In this document: positions 1 through 9,697 of the stretch, piece by piece
Numbering within the stretch: the stretch's first letter is position 1
Layout of the letters: each line of letters opens with the position of its first letter
Assembly: GCF_902726545.1 (NCBI RefSeq)
Contig: NZ_CACVAD010000001.1
Coordinates: forward strand, 62,001 to 126,000
Direction of reading: 5' to 3'
Origin: Yersinia artesiana
Lineage (GTDB): Bacteria > Pseudomonadota > Gammaproteobacteria > Enterobacterales > Enterobacteriaceae
DNA length: 64,000 bases
Made by a program: the position numbers and the translations under genes
The notes under the pieces: model-generated
Seen by the model: only the letters and a program-made list of their open reading frames with translations
Databases searched by the model: none
What the model was told of the DNA's origin: nothing

Positions 1-567
1 ATGTCAGGTTCCTTGCTTAAAGGGGCAGATAGCCTGGAGCTGAATAGCGGTCAGCATCAAATTCTATTCAAAGTTGCCAAACCTCTCCCGACTGATCCAA
101 AAGTATTGTATTCCTCCCCACCATTAGTGGTGGTATTTAACACCCGCAATATCCGGTCTGTGGCGATAAAATTGCCCGTAATCGAGACTGAGAGAGATGG
201 TAACAAGTTTTCTAAAAATCCGTCATATCAGCTAATCGGCGATAATGGGCGGCCATTATCGGTACGCCACGATGTATTGCATCAGGACAATCTTAATACC
301 GCGGCAACCCTGGAAACAGCCATGGCAACTTATAACGTCGGGCAATTTAGTGCTTCGGTTCCCTCTTTTGCTACCATTCCCCCCTCACCGGTTAGCGCTG
401 TACCGGGAACCACGATTGCCGTTGCAGGAACGAATTCCCCACCAAAAACCAGCAATTTGCAGGGTGAAAATGTGGCAGAACAGATGCTGCAATATTGGTT
501 CTTGCAATCCGATACAGACACTCAGCAGCGTTTCCTATTATGGGCTAAAAAACAACCCGCGAAGTAA
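1..567 (+). CDS. csgI: YccT/CsgI family (DUF2057) curli-control protein, 5' end outside window
   Basis: The 188 visible residues match the body of the periplasmic DUF2057 family (E. coli YccT/CsgI, about 220 residues). The opening [11 protein letters not shown] aligns with E. coli SSLLRGADSIEL near residue 40, and the end [20 protein letters not shown] matches its C-terminus. The signal peptide and first 35-40 residues therefore lie before base 1, and the ATG at base 1 is an internal methionine. In E. coli the protein is exported and restrains CsgA polymerisation into curli; the same role here is inferred. The segment at about residues 120-155 is rich in Ser, Pro, Ala and Gly and is poorly conserved. 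It is followed by mgsA on the same strand after 136 bp, the usual enteric order. Confidence 0.85.
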   Translation: MSGSLLKGADSLELNSGQHQILFKVAKPLPTDPKVLYSSPPLVVVFNTRNIRSVAIKLPVIETERDGNKFSKNPSYQLIGDNGRPLSVRHDVLHQDNLNTAATLETAMATYNVGQFSASVPSFATIPPSPVSAVPGTTIAVAGTNSPPKTSNLQGENVAEQMLQYWFLQSDTDTQQRFLLWAKKQPAK

Positions 568-703
568 CAGACTTAGCCTGAGATCGTTCTTAAACATCAG
601 CTTATGCTTGTTTCCTCGCATTTCTTTACGTTACTGCTATGCACTAAAACGCCATTTCAGTAATCTGTCTGCATATCGCAGGCATTTATGAAAGGAAAAG
701 TTG

Positions 704-1162
704 ATGGAACTCACCACCCGCACCATTGCGGCACGCAAGCATATTGCCCTTGTTTCCCACGACCATTGCAAAAAATCACTGCTCGAATGGGTCATGCAGA
801 ATAGAGATTTGTTGTCACAACACGAACTTTATGCAACGGGCACCACCGGAAACCTGGTACAAAAGGCAACAGGCATTGATGTTCGCTGTCTGCTCAGTGG
901 CCCAATGGGAGGGGATCAAGAAGTGGGTGCGTTGATATCTGAGAAGAAAATTGATATTTTGATTTTCTTCTGGGATCCACTTAATGCTGTTCCACATGAT
1001 CCTGATGTCAAAGCCCTGCTACGCCTGGCAACCGTCTGGAACATTCCGGTCGCGACCAACCGCTCTACCGCCGATTTCTTGATTGGCTCCGACTTATTTA
1101 GCAGTGAAGTGACTATTGCTATCCCCGATTATGAGCGCTACTTACAGCAACGCCTGAAATAA
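704..1162 (+). CDS. mgsA: Methylglyoxal synthase
   Basis: Converts dihydroxyacetone phosphate to methylglyoxal and phosphate in the cytosol, a bypass that relieves sugar-phosphate stress. The 152-residue product has the family's usual length. It shows the [12 protein letters not shown] opening with the active-site His, the phosphate-binding ATGTTGN loop, the [13 protein letters not shown] segment with a catalytic Asp, and [24 protein letters not shown] codon lies directly before the ATG at 704; I chose the ATG because AAAGGAAAAG sits at ribosome-binding distance and the product then begins MELTTRT as in E. coli. A hairpin terminator follows. It converges with helD. Confidence 0.97.
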   Translation: MELTTRTIAARKHIALVSHDHCKKSLLEWVMQNRDLLSQHELYATGTTGNLVQKATGIDVRCLLSGPMGGDQEVGALISEKKIDILIFFWDPLNAVPHDPDVKALLRLATVWNIPVATNRSTADFLIGSDLFSSEVTIAIPDYERYLQQRLK

Positions 1163-1169
1163 TCATGCT

Positions 1170-1200
1170 CCCCGGAGTGATAACATCTCCGGGGTATTTT
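1170..1200 (+). terminator. Rho-independent terminator after mgsA
   Basis: An eight-base-pair GC stem (CCCCGGAG with CTCCGGGG) closes a nine-base loop and is followed by TATTTTGC. It starts 8 bases after the mgsA stop codon and lies between the convergent mgsA and helD genes. Confidence 0.8.
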
Positions 1201-1222
1201 GCACAAAATTGGCCCATATTGA

Positions 1223-3277
1223 CTAGGGTTTACGTTGGGTCGGCACCCCTAACTCACTAAGTTGATTAACAAAAATAGAAGGGTTCGCTGTATCTTGCAG
1301 TAACCAAATTTGATGTTTTGCTCGCGTCATGGCGACATAAAGTAAGCGCCGCTCTTCCGCATCAGGGAAATCTTCAGGGGCCGGTAGCAGCACATCCTCC
1401 AAAATGGACTCCCGCGCCACTGCCGGGAAACCATCATTCCCTTCATGTAAACCAGCAATAATCACATAGTCTGCCTGTTGACCTTTGCTGGCGTGGATCG
1501 TCATAAAATCAATCGTTAATTTTGGCCAGCGAGTGGCTGCTTTTTGCAAAATTTCTGGTCGCAAATGGTGATATCGAGCCAAAATCAGAATCCGCTCATC
1601 ATCCTTAACAAAACCACTTAACTTATCCAATAGCGATTCAAGTTGTTCACTTGGCAAGATAACGACCGATTTTTTATTACCTTTACTCAAACTATTCAGG
1701 GGTTTCTTTAACTGGTAGGGATTTTGCTGAATAAACCGGTTAGCAATCTCACCAATCCTGTCATTAAATCGATAGGTAGTATCCAATGCACATTCAGCCC
1801 CTTCACCGAAACTCTGGCTGAAAGCGGTGGTGAGGGAAAGTTCGGCTCCGCTAAAACGGTAGATCGCCTGCCAGTCATCCCCCACGGCAAACAGGCAGGT
1901 CTGCTTATTTTGTTTGCGTAAAGCGGTTAGCAGCATGGCACGCTGTGGTGAAATATCCTGAAATTCATCCACCAGAATGTGTTTCCACGGACTGACAAAC
2001 CGCCCTTTTTCCAGCAAATTGATGGCTTGATGAATCAGACCAGAGAAATCAACAGCGCCCTCTTCTTTTAGCGCTGTTTTCCATGCTTTCAATAACGGTG
2101 CCATTAGCCGTATACGTTTTTGGAAGAGGTCACGCACTTCCTCATCAGCCTGTTCAATCATTTCAGCCTGACTTCCCCCATGCATTCGCATCAAACCTAA
2201 CCAACGCTCAAGCCGCCCGGCTAACCGGGTTGCGAGCCGCGAATCACGCCAAAACTCGCCATCATCAATATCCCATTCAAGCTCGTCGGTTAACCACTCC
2301 CGCCACCCTTTGGCTTGTGCCTTTTTCTCACTGCACTGCTGTTGCCAATGTTTAATAAGTAGGGATCGCCTGGCCTGACTGTCTGACTCCAGTTTGCTGA
2401 TCACCGGAGTTTTACGGCTACCTTGCTGAATTATCTGCAAGGCAAGCGCATGGAAAGTTTTGGCTTGGATATCATCCGCGCCAAGACGTTGCTTAATGCG
2501 GCTATTCATTTCATCTGCGGCCTGGCGGCCAAAAGCGAGCAGTAAAATCTGCTCAGGCATAGCTTCGTTGCGGCGCAGTAGCCAACCCGCTCGCGCAACC
2601 AATACAGAGGTTTTGCCACTGCCAGCACCAGCCAACACCAATACCGAATCCTCACCGTTGACGACCGCCCGACTTTGCGACTCATTCAGCGGAGACGTCT
2701 CTACGTTCTGGAAGAAATCCTGATGTTCCTCCAGCATACGATGAGTCCATTGCTGATTGCGGCGGTCAACACTTCGGTTACCATGCTCCAGCCAGCGCAA
2801 ACAAAGCTCATAATCTGCGCGACAAGTGTCAAATTCGATTAAGCGCTGAACCGGCATCGGCAGTGATGTAAAAGCCTCACGGATAGATGCTTGTACCTGA
2901 CTTAACTCGCTGCGTTTAAACCATTTATCCTGTTGTTCAATTCGCTTAATCAGTTCAACTTGTTTATGCAAAACGTCAACACACACCCGGCTCATCTCCT
3001 CACTCCATTGTTGCCAGATGCCCAGTAAATGATGATAAAAACGCTGAGTTTCCTGCCATTCAGTGCCATGCAAACGCACAACTTGCTGATTCGGAAGTTC
3101 AAATTCCATCTCGCCCCAAACAATACCGCGCTTACATTGAATATTAACCAACTGGTTAAAAGGAATCAGGTATTGATGTTTATCACCGCATACTTCGATG
3201 CCCGCATTCAGCAAGCGCACCCGATTATAGGGGTGTTGTGCCAAATGCTTGCCAAAAGATGTCGCTTTAAGTTCCAT
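1223..3277 (-). CDS. helD: DNA helicase IV (UvrD/Rep superfamily 1)
   Basis: ATP-dependent 3'-5' DNA helicase, 684 residues, the same length as E. coli HelD. The first 180 residues are the HelD-specific N-terminal region. Then come the Walker A GAGSGKTSVLVARAG at about residue 217, a Walker B DEFQD box (ILVDEFQDISPQRA), the QAIYRFSGAE motif, and the C-terminal MTIHASKGQQADYV and RRLLYVAMTRAK motifs. Every superfamily 1 helicase motif that I can check is intact. It is transcribed alone, divergent from yccF-yccS. The cellular role of HelD overlaps other recombination helicases, so no single pathway can be named. Confidence 0.95.
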   Translation of the reverse strand: MELKATSFGKHLAQHPYNRVRLLNAGIEVCGDKHQYLIPFNQLVNIQCKRGIVWGEMEFELPNQQVVRLHGTEWQETQRFYHHLLGIWQQWSEEMSRVCVDVLHKQVELIKRIEQQDKWFKRSELSQVQASIREAFTSLPMPVQRLIEFDTCRADYELCLRWLEHGNRSVDRRNQQWTHRMLEEHQDFFQNVETSPLNESQSRAVVNGEDSVLVLAGAGSGKTSVLVARAGWLLRRNEAMPEQILLLAFGRQAADEMNSRIKQRLGADDIQAKTFHALALQIIQQGSRKTPVISKLESDSQARRSLLIKHWQQQCSEKKAQAKGWREWLTDELEWDIDDGEFWRDSRLATRLAGRLERWLGLMRMHGGSQAEMIEQADEEVRDLFQKRIRLMAPLLKAWKTALKEEGAVDFSGLIHQAINLLEKGRFVSPWKHILVDEFQDISPQRAMLLTALRKQNKQTCLFAVGDDWQAIYRFSGAELSLTTAFSQSFGEGAECALDTTYRFNDRIGEIANRFIQQNPYQLKKPLNSLSKGNKKSVVILPSEQLESLLDKLSGFVKDDERILILARYHHLRPEILQKAATRWPKLTIDFMTIHASKGQQADYVIIAGLHEGNDGFPAVARESILEDVLLPAPEDFPDAEERRLLYVAMTRAKHQIWLLQDTANPSIFVNQLSELGVPTQRKP

Positions 3278-3470
3278 ATCTGCGCGCCATAACTCGTATT
3301 AAGTGAATTGAAATAACATGATGGAGTGTAAATAAAATAATTGAGTTTAAACAACAGGTATCCGATAGTTAACAAAGGAAACTAACCGGTGCTATAGGTA
3401 TAGAATAGATAGCACTTGTTATCACTCATCCGCATTGCGGTTTTTTATTCAGCTAGGCAGATTAATCACT

Positions 3471-3923
3471 ATGCGTACTGTACTGAATATTCTTAATTTT
3501 GTTTTAGGTGGTTTCTTCACCACATTAGGCTGGCTATTAGCAACCGTGGTCAGCGTCATCCTGATTTTCACCTTACCATTAACTCGCTCTTGCTGGGAGA
3601 TCACCAAGTTATCATTTCTCCCTTATGGCAATGAGGCGATCCATGTCAATGAATTATACCCAGAAAAAAGTAATGCTCTGCTTTCCGCGGGCGGTTCTTT
3701 ACTGAATATTGTCTGGTTTATTTTATTTGGTTGGTGGCTATGTTTATCACATATTGCAACAGGAATTGTGCAATGCATCACCATAATTGGTATTCCGGTC
3801 GGGATTGCCAATTTTAAGATTGCCGCTATCGCGTTATGGCCGGTGGGTCGCCGTGTCGTTTCTGTCGAAATGGCACAACAAGCGAGAATGGCTAACGCTC
3901 AACGCCAGTATCAGCAACGCTGA
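3471..3923 (+). CDS. yccF: YccF family inner-membrane protein
   Basis: A 150-residue integral membrane protein with two YccF domains. It has hydrophobic stretches at about residues 8-32 and 73-120 and the conserved LPLTRSCWEITKLS and GIPVGIANFKIAAIALWPVGRR segments. The function of the family is unknown. The ATG at 3471 gives the family start MRTVLNILNFVLGG; a TTG at 3435 would add twelve unsupported residues. yccS follows 24 bp downstream on the same strand, so the two are probably cotranscribed. YccF may assist the YccS putative transporter, but that is inference from gene order alone. Confidence 0.92.
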   Translation: MRTVLNILNFVLGGFFTTLGWLLATVVSVILIFTLPLTRSCWEITKLSFLPYGNEAIHVNELYPEKSNALLSAGGSLLNIVWFILFGWWLCLSHIATGIVQCITIIGIPVGIANFKIAAIALWPVGRRVVSVEMAQQARMANAQRQYQQR

Positions 3924-3947
3924 ATATTCTGTTTTTAGAGGTTTTTT

Positions 3948-6083
3948 GTGCTCACTTTCATCACTGGGTTACGTCGTTATATCTACAATAGCAGCTTGCT
4001 TTATCATGTTCGTATATTTATCGCATTGGTAGGTGTAACGGCGGTTCCATGGTGGATTGACCAACCTAAATTGACAATCCCTTTGACACTGGGAGTTGTA
4101 GCTGCAGCACTAACAGACCTTGATGACCGCCTGGCTGGGCGGTTACGCAACTTATTCATTACGCTTATATGTTTTTTCGTCGCATCGGCTTCCATTGAAC
4201 TGTTATTTCCTTATCCTTGGCTTTTTGCCCTTGGTCTGACCTTTTCAACCTGCGGCTTTATTCTGCTCGGTGCCTTAGGCCAACGTTATGCTACCATCGC
4301 CTTTGGCGCATTATTAATTGCCATCTACACCATGTTAGGTACTTCTATGTACCATATTTGGTATCAGCAACCCCTGTTACTGATACTCGGTGCCGTCTGG
4401 TATAATGTTCTGACCCTTTGCGGGCATCTTATTTTCCCTATCCGCCCTTTGCAGGATAATCTGGCTCGGTGCTATCAACATCTGGCCCAATATCTTGAAG
4501 CAAAAGCCAATTTATTTGATCCAGACATAGAATCAGATGTCAATCAACCACTTATAGATGTCGCGATGGCTAACGGTACATTAGTCTCAACATTGAACCA
4601 AGCCAAAACCTCACTTGTTACGCGACTGAAAGGTGATCGTGGTCAACGCGAAACCCGGCGCACCCTACACTATTATTTTGTCGCGCAAGATATTCATGAG
4701 CGCGCCAGTTCATCACATGTTCAATATCAGGTATTGCGAGAAAAATTCCGCTACAGCGACGTGTTGTTCCGCTTTCAGCGCTTACTGAGTATGCAGGCCC
4801 GCGCCTGTAGGCAACTGTCGCAATCCATTCTGATGAGACAAAAATATCAGCACGACCCGCGTTTCGAACGTGCATTTACATTTTTAGATGCTGCATTGGC
4901 TCGAGAGCTGGCGCAGAATGAAAATGTACCGCAAGTCAAAGCACTGTCTCATTTACTCAAAAACCTAAGAGCTATTGATGCTCAACTGGCGGGCATTGAA
5001 TCAGAACAAGTATTAGCAGAAGGCCCGCAACCTGAAAGCCGCTTATCCGACGATCGCATCACCGGATGGAGCGATATCAAGTTACGCATCAGCCGTCATT
5101 TAACCCCTCAATCAGCACTCTTTCGTCATGCTGTACGCATGTCCGTTGTGCTCTGCGTGGGCTATGCGTTTATTCAACTTACCGGCATGCGCCATGGTTA
5201 CTGGATCTTGCTGACCAGCCTTTTTGTCTGCCAACCCAACTACAATGCAACAAAGCGTCGTCTGGCGTTACGCATCATTGGCACCTTGGCAGGTATACTT
5301 ATCGGGCTACCCATCCTTTATTTCGTGCCATCTATTGAGGGTCAGCTAATCCTGATCGTCATTACCGGCGTACTCTTTTTTGCTTTCCGCAATGTTCAGT
5401 ATGCTCATGCAACAATGTTCATTACTTTGTTGGTTTTGCTCTGTTTTAACTTACTCGGGGAAGGATTTGAAGTTGCTGCACCGCGGGTGTTTGACACGCT
5501 GCTTGGTTGTGCTATTGCCTGGGTCGCGGTGAGCTTTATCTGGCCTGACTGGAAATTCCGCCAACTTCCTGCCGTGGTTCACAAAACACTTAATGCGAAT
5601 TGCCGTTATCTGGATGCTATTTTAGTGCAATATTATCAAGGTAAAGATAACAGCCTGTCATACCGTATTGCCCGGCGTGATGCACATAATTGCGATGCTG
5701 AATTGGCATCCGTTATTTCAAATATGTCAGCGGAACCCAAGAACGACAAAGAAACGCAGGAGGCGGCATTTCGCTTTCTCTGCCTCAACCACACCATGTT
5801 GAGTTATATTTCTGCATTAGGTGCCCACCGTGAAAAACTGGCTAATACTGCCACGTTGAATTTACTCGACGATGCTATTTGTTATGTTGAAGGTGCTCTT
5901 GAGCAAGAACAGTTCGACAGTACAAAAATGACACAAGTATTAGCGAGCTTATTAACCCGGCTACAGAACTGTAATCCTGAGCCGGAGAGCAAAGATCAAT
6001 TGGTTTTACAACAGATTGGCTTATTGCTCGAATTATTACCTGAGCTTAGTGAGCTTAATAAACGCATTGGCCAGGCCGGCTAA
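3948..6083 (+). CDS. yccS: YccS/YhfK-type FUSC family inner-membrane protein
   Basis: A 711-residue protein collinear with E. coli YccS (717). It has two blocks of membrane segments, at about residues 20-170 and 390-530, separated and followed by cytosolic domains, the arrangement of FUSC/aromatic-acid exporter-like proteins. Conserved stretches include AALTDLDDRLAGRLRN, GQRYATIAFGALLIAIYT and GYWILLTSLFVCQPNYNAT. Its substrate is not known. It starts with GTG at 3948, matching the family's ML start. It forms a likely two-gene unit with yccF and converges on sxy with only 36 bp between the stop codons. Confidence 0.93.
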   Translation: MLTFITGLRRYIYNSSLLYHVRIFIALVGVTAVPWWIDQPKLTIPLTLGVVAAALTDLDDRLAGRLRNLFITLICFFVASASIELLFPYPWLFALGLTFSTCGFILLGALGQRYATIAFGALLIAIYTMLGTSMYHIWYQQPLLLILGAVWYNVLTLCGHLIFPIRPLQDNLARCYQHLAQYLEAKANLFDPDIESDVNQPLIDVAMANGTLVSTLNQAKTSLVTRLKGDRGQRETRRTLHYYFVAQDIHERASSSHVQYQVLREKFRYSDVLFRFQRLLSMQARACRQLSQSILMRQKYQHDPRFERAFTFLDAALARELAQNENVPQVKALSHLLKNLRAIDAQLAGIESEQVLAEGPQPESRLSDDRITGWSDIKLRISRHLTPQSALFRHAVRMSVVLCVGYAFIQLTGMRHGYWILLTSLFVCQPNYNATKRRLALRIIGTLAGILIGLPILYFVPSIEGQLILIVITGVLFFAFRNVQYAHATMFITLLVLLCFNLLGEGFEVAAPRVFDTLLGCAIAWVAVSFIWPDWKFRQLPAVVHKTLNANCRYLDAILVQYYQGKDNSLSYRIARRDAHNCDAELASVISNMSAEPKNDKETQEAAFRFLCLNHTMLSYISALGAHREKLANTATLNLLDDAICYVEGALEQEQFDSTKMTQVLASLLTRLQNCNPEPESKDQLVLQQIGLLLELLPELSELNKRIGQAG

Positions 6084-6119
6084 TGAAACCCAGGGCCAGT
6101 TTCTATTAATGGCCTTACT

Positions 6120-6755
6120 CTATATTGTTTCATATTGTGCGACATCAACCGACCGAATATACATTTCAAACCATTCAATCAGCTCGCTACGCATCATTAA
6201 CGGCAACACCGCACAGTGGTGACCACTGATCGCCCCTGCAAGAGCCAGTAATACATTGACGCCTAATGTGCGCCTTAACGTGCGTAACTTCAGGTAACAA
6301 CGCTTAGCCCCCTCAAGCTTCAGCTCTGCTGCACTCTGGATGCCGACTTTCCATAAGAGTCGTTCAAGACTGGCACTGAGATTGGGTAAATCCTTCAAAC
6401 GAACTGGGGGGCATTTTTTACTTAAAACTTCGGATTTAGCCCCTTGATATGCCTGTTTTGCAAAGTGGCGCAATGCAAGATCATCATCCCACAATACCGA
6501 ATCGACCCAATAATAACGCAGTGAAACAGGAAGACCACGTTTGGCATAAATGAGATTAACCATTCCTCTGGTGAGGAATAAGTTTTCTACCAAGTCATTA
6601 GCACGTAAATACAACTCCCCTTCCGAAACGACTGCAAACATAATGTTATTGGCTAACAGGCCATAACCGCCAAATTGTGAGCGGACTGTGATTTTGCCCA
6701 AAAAATCAAAACGGCACTGAGCCTGCATTATCTTGTTCTCTGATACTTTTTTCAT
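6120..6755 (-). CDS. sxy: Sxy/TfoX competence coactivator
   Basis: TfoX-type regulator, 211 residues, with an N-terminal TfoX domain (about residues 10-105, containing FGGYGLLANNIMFAVV) and a C-terminal TfoX domain (about 110-195). In enteric bacteria and Haemophilus, Sxy works with CRP at CRP-S promoters of DNA-uptake genes. The ATG at 6755 is preferred because ACTAAAGGAG lies just upstream; an earlier start would add ten residues not found in the family. A comEC homologue is present at 55.5 kb, so part of the uptake gene set exists in this genome, although natural competence cannot be judged from this window. It is divergent from sulA. Confidence 0.93.
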   Translation of the reverse strand: MKKVSENKIMQAQCRFDFLGKITVRSQFGGYGLLANNIMFAVVSEGELYLRANDLVENLFLTRGMVNLIYAKRGLPVSLRYYWVDSVLWDDDLALRHFAKQAYQGAKSEVLSKKCPPVRLKDLPNLSASLERLLWKVGIQSAAELKLEGAKRCYLKLRTLRRTLGVNVLLALAGAISGHHCAVLPLMMRSELIEWFEMYIRSVDVAQYETI

Positions 6756-6946
6756 CACTACTCCTTTAGTAAAAATCCGATCCAACGTCCCTTTTCAGTT
6801 GTAATAAGTGTAAGAGGAAAAACTAATTAAAAAATACGCAATATGGATAACTGAGCCAAATACAAAATCAACTTTTACGTATTTACATCGCAATAATGCG
6901 AAGCGCCTTGTAAAAATTTAGTTGATCTTCGAACAAACAGTGACTA

Positions 6947-6962
6947 CTGTATATGCATACAG
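6947..6962 (+). promoter_or_regulatory. LexA operator of sulA
   Basis: CTGTATATGCATACAG is a full match to the enterobacterial SOS box CTGT-N8-ACAG and is fully palindromic across its 16 bases. It lies 22 bp before the sulA start codon, the position expected for tight LexA repression. Confidence 0.95.
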
Positions 6963-6984
6963 CACACTACAGGCGAGGTTCATC

Positions 6985-7491
6985 ATGCGTACTCAATCAC
7001 TAAAACCTTATAATGCTAATTATCATTCTCTTATTACCCGTGACACACAAACAAGAGTTGATACACCAACAGATAGTGGCCTTATCAGTGAACTTGTGTA
7101 CAGTGAAAATCAGCCTGCGGTAGCACAGTTACTGCTTCCTTTATTACAACAGCTTGGTAAACAGTCCCGATGGCTCTTGTGGTTGACTCCACAACAGAAA
7201 TTGAGTCGTTTATGGTTACAGCAATCAGGTTTACCAATGAGTAAAGTCGTTCAGGCAAGGCAGGTCAATCCATTATCCACGGTTGATGCAATGGAAAAAG
7301 CGTTGTTGACAGGGAATTATAGTGTCGTTCTTGGATGGCTGCCCGAGTTGTCAGAAAATGACCGCATTAGATTGCGTATGGCAGCAAAGTTAGGCAATGC
7401 TTATGGGTTTGTTATGCGTCCGCTGAATGACACAAAACTCGACCAAGGACAGTGCGCAACGTTAAAAATTCATTCTTCTTTGTATCATTAA
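6985..7491 (+). CDS. sulA: SOS cell division inhibitor SulA
   Basis: SOS-induced inhibitor that binds FtsZ and blocks Z-ring assembly until DNA damage is repaired. It is normally degraded by Lon. The 168-residue product shows the family core [20 protein letters not shown] and [14 protein letters not shown], and ends in SSLYH, the histidine-ended tail recognised by Lon in E. coli SulA. The ATG at 6985 gives MRTQSLKPY, the start used by Yersinia SulA; an upstream TTG in frame lies before the LexA box and would place the operator inside the gene. Its position immediately upstream of ompA is conserved across enteric bacteria. Confidence 0.97.
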   Translation: MRTQSLKPYNANYHSLITRDTQTRVDTPTDSGLISELVYSENQPAVAQLLLPLLQQLGKQSRWLLWLTPQQKLSRLWLQQSGLPMSKVVQARQVNPLSTVDAMEKALLTGNYSVVLGWLPELSENDRIRLRMAAKLGNAYGFVMRPLNDTKLDQGQCATLKIHSSLYH

Positions 7492-7848
7492 GTAAATTTA
7501 GGATTTATCCCATGAATTATTACAATATTTAGGGCTTACTCCTGCTAAATCGACATAAAACGAGTCAGAATGCGGCTTGCAGCGGAAAACAAGGTCTAGG
7601 AAATGCTGATTTTTACTGCTAAATCGTTAAAGATTATGCACTATTTCGCTTTTTTTTCAGCCGGTTTATCACATCACACTTGTAACTTTCTCGCCACGTT
7701 GTAGACTTTACATCGCCAAGGTTGCTCTAAAACGCCAAATTATACTGGCAGCGTGATTAACGGGAGCGTTAAAACCTTGACGAAGAATTTTAACCAAGGG
7801 CTTAGCTTTTAAAGCTCATTGCCTATTTGGATGATAACGAGGCGTAAA
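7492..7848 (+). promoter_or_regulatory. ompA promoter and long 5' untranslated leader
   Basis: No gene is seen in this 357-bp gap. A promoter like that of E. coli ompA is recognisable: TTGTAA at 7680-7685 and TAGACT at 7702-7707, 16 bp apart, followed by the conserved ACATCGCCA start region. The transcript leader is then about 135 nt. It holds several short inverted repeats, such as the GCTTTTAAAGC palindrome near 7805-7815, in keeping with the structured, RNase E-resistant ompA leader of E. coli. GATAACGAGGCG just before the start codon is the ribosome-binding region, which small RNAs target in relatives. Confidence 0.7.
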
Positions 7849-8901
7849 ATGAAAAAGACAGCTATCGCATTAGCAGTGGCACTGGCTGGTTTCGCTACAG
7901 TAGCGCAAGCCGCACCGAAAGATAACACCTGGTATACCGGTGGTAAACTGGGTTGGTCTCAGTTCCAAGACACAGGTTCCATCATTAACAATGACGGTCC
8001 TACTCATAAAGACCAAGTAGGTGCTGGTGCGTTCTTGGGTTACCAAGCAAACCAATACCTCGGCTTTGAAATGGGATACGACTGGCTTGGCCGTATGCCT
8101 TACAAAGGCGACACTAACAATGGCGCTTTCAAAGCTCAAGGCGTCCAATTGGCTGCTAAACTGAGCTATCCAGTAGCTCAGGATCTGGACGTGTACACTC
8201 GTCTGGGTGGTATGGTATGGCGTGCAGATACCGATGGTTCTATTGATGGCGCACGTTATAGTGCTCATGACACCGGTGTTTCTCCACTGGTAGCGCTGGG
8301 TGCTGAATACGCATGGACCAAAAACTGGGCAACCCGTATGGAATACCAATGGGTTAGCAACATCGGTGATAAAGCTACCGTTGGTGCTCGTCCAGACAAC
8401 GGCATGCTGAGCGTAGGTGTTTCTTACCGTTTCGGTCAGGAAGATGCAGTAGCTCCAATTGCTCCAGCTCCAGCTCCAGCGCCAGTTGTTGACACCAAGC
8501 GTTTCACACTGAAATCTGACGTGCTGTTTGCTTTCAACAAAGCAACGTTGAAACCAGAAGGCCAGCAAGCTCTGGACCAACTGTATGCACAACTGAGCTC
8601 TATCGATCCTAAAGATGGTTCTGTAGTGGTTCTGGGCTTCGCTGACCGTATCGGTCAACCAGCTCCTAACTTAGCTCTGTCTCAGCGTCGTGCTGACAGC
8701 GTGCGTGATTACCTGGTTTCTAAAGGTATCCCTGCTGACAAAATCACCGCTCGCGGTGAAGGCCAAGCTAACCCAGTTACAGGCAACACCTGTGACAACG
8801 TGAAACCACGTGCTGCTCTGATTGAGTGCCTGGCACCAGATCGTCGCGTAGAGATCGAAGTTAAAGGCTACAAAGAAGTTGTAACTCAGCCACAGGCTTA
8901 A
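7849..8901 (+). CDS. ompA: Outer membrane protein A
   Basis: Major outer-membrane protein, 350 residues. A Sec signal peptide is cleaved after VAQA (about residue 21). An eight-stranded transmembrane barrel follows to about residue 195, then an Ala-Pro hinge ([13 protein letters not shown]). The C-terminal OmpA domain anchors peptidoglycan, with the [16 protein letters not shown] helix and the paired cysteines typical of enteric OmpA. The ATG at 7849 follows ATAACGAGGCG as in E. coli; an in-frame upstream start is not used in the family. Surface loops of the barrel differ from the Y. pestis sequence as I remember it, which argues for another Yersinia species. Codon use is highly biased, as for abundant proteins. 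Confidence 0.99.
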   Translation: MKKTAIALAVALAGFATVAQAAPKDNTWYTGGKLGWSQFQDTGSIINNDGPTHKDQVGAGAFLGYQANQYLGFEMGYDWLGRMPYKGDTNNGAFKAQGVQLAAKLSYPVAQDLDVYTRLGGMVWRADTDGSIDGARYSAHDTGVSPLVALGAEYAWTKNWATRMEYQWVSNIGDKATVGARPDNGMLSVGVSYRFGQEDAVAPIAPAPAPAPVVDTKRFTLKSDVLFAFNKATLKPEGQQALDQLYAQLSSIDPKDGSVVVLGFADRIGQPAPNLALSQRRADSVRDYLVSKGIPADKITARGEGQANPVTGNTCDNVKPRAALIECLAPDRRVEIEVKGYKEVVTQPQA

Positions 8902-8920
8902 GTTTACTGCTTCCGTAAGA

Positions 8921-8947
8921 AACCCCGCAATGCGGGGTTTTTTTTAT
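8921..8947 (+). terminator. ompA terminator
   Basis: AACCCCGCAATGCGGGGTT forms a compact GC stem and is followed by a run of seven or more T. It lies 20 bases after the ompA stop codon. Confidence 0.93.
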
Positions 8948-8996
8948 AGTGAAATTAAGAAAATCGGATTAAATCACATTTTCTTAATTTCACTAT
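8946..8996. repeat. Perfect 19-bp AT-rich inverted repeat between ompA and matP
   Basis: The left arm at 8946-8964 (ATAGTGAAATTAAGAAAAT) is the exact reverse complement of 8978-8996, with a 13-base spacer. It begins directly after the T-tract of the ompA terminator and ends 35 bp before the matP stop codon. It has no T-tract of its own on either strand, so it is not a standard terminator. It may block 3' exonuclease or readthrough between the convergent genes, or be a binding site; the sequence does not decide. Confidence 0.85.
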
Positions 8997-9031
8997 TTTG
9001 CAGTGTTGATATTGATTCATGCCCGTGCGGC

Positions 9032-9487
9032 TCAAACATCTTTACCAAGAATATCTTGCAAGTCCTGTTTCAACGACGACATCTGATTCTGATACTTCTC
9101 TTTACGTTCAGCATCTTCAATTAACTGAACAATTGTCTCTGATAGCGTATTGCCTCGACGCCTTGCCAGCGCAGCCAAACGTTGCCATACCAGAAACTCA
9201 AGATCGATTGATTTCTTACGGGTATGTTGATGCTCCGCATTAAAATGGCGCTTACGTCTGGCGCGGATAGTCTGCTTCATCCGGGTAGCCAGTTGCATAT
9301 TCATATGCGTATCAATCCATTCCAGCACCTTCACCGGTTCACTTTCCAACTTCATCAGTTGCTCGACAGCATCCTGAGCTGCACTGTTTTCTAGATGACG
9401 AGTAATGGCTTCACCTTCACGGTGTTTTTTAACCAAATACGCCCATTTCCAACCGCTTTCCAGATTTTCCAGTTGCTGATATTTCAT
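9032..9487 (-). CDS. matP: Macrodomain Ter protein MatP
   Basis: DNA-binding organiser of the replication-terminus macrodomain. It binds matS sites and, through ZapB, links the terminus to the division machinery. The 151-residue product has the helical N-terminal domain, then the ribbon-helix-helix motif ([20 protein letters not shown] and [14 protein letters not shown], about residues 90-125), and a C-terminal coiled coil (about 128-148) that makes tetramers in E. coli. The ATG at 9487 gives the family start [15 protein letters not shown]; thirteen extra upstream residues are rejected. It converges on ompA and diverges from the Lon-like protease gene, the usual enteric order. Confidence 0.96.
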   Translation of the reverse strand: MKYQQLENLESGWKWAYLVKKHREGEAITRHLENSAAQDAVEQLMKLESEPVKVLEWIDTHMNMQLATRMKQTIRARRKRHFNAEHQHTRKKSIDLEFLVWQRLAALARRRGNTLSETIVQLIEDAERKEKYQNQMSSLKQDLQDILGKDV

Positions 9488-9656
9488 CGTGAGCTCTTTA
9501 GTGACCGTGTAACTTAAGTTAAGCATAACAGTTTTACGCAGAATTTCACCCTACTAAAAGTGCATGCTTAGTTTGTTTTTTGTACGAAACACTGTCGATA
9601 TCTTACTCCTTACCATCAACGACGACTCTACGTATATGAAGTCTGGTTTATTCTTG

Positions 9657-9662
9657 TATAAT
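9657..9662 (+). promoter_or_regulatory. -10 element before ycbZ
   Basis: A perfect TATAAT directly preceded by TG. Initiation would fall at about 9669, only 8 bases before the TTG at 9677 but 29 bases before the TTG at 9698. This favours the second TTG as the ycbZ start. Confidence 0.5.
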
Positions 9663-9697
9663 CGCCCTTTCCCTTTTTGACGATTGCATCTATCACT

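Noticed and set aside
7870-8658. 262-codon open frame on the minus strand opposite ompA
   Set aside because: It is the mirror of ompA's highly biased codons, has no ribosome-binding site, and its translation has no recognisable domain.
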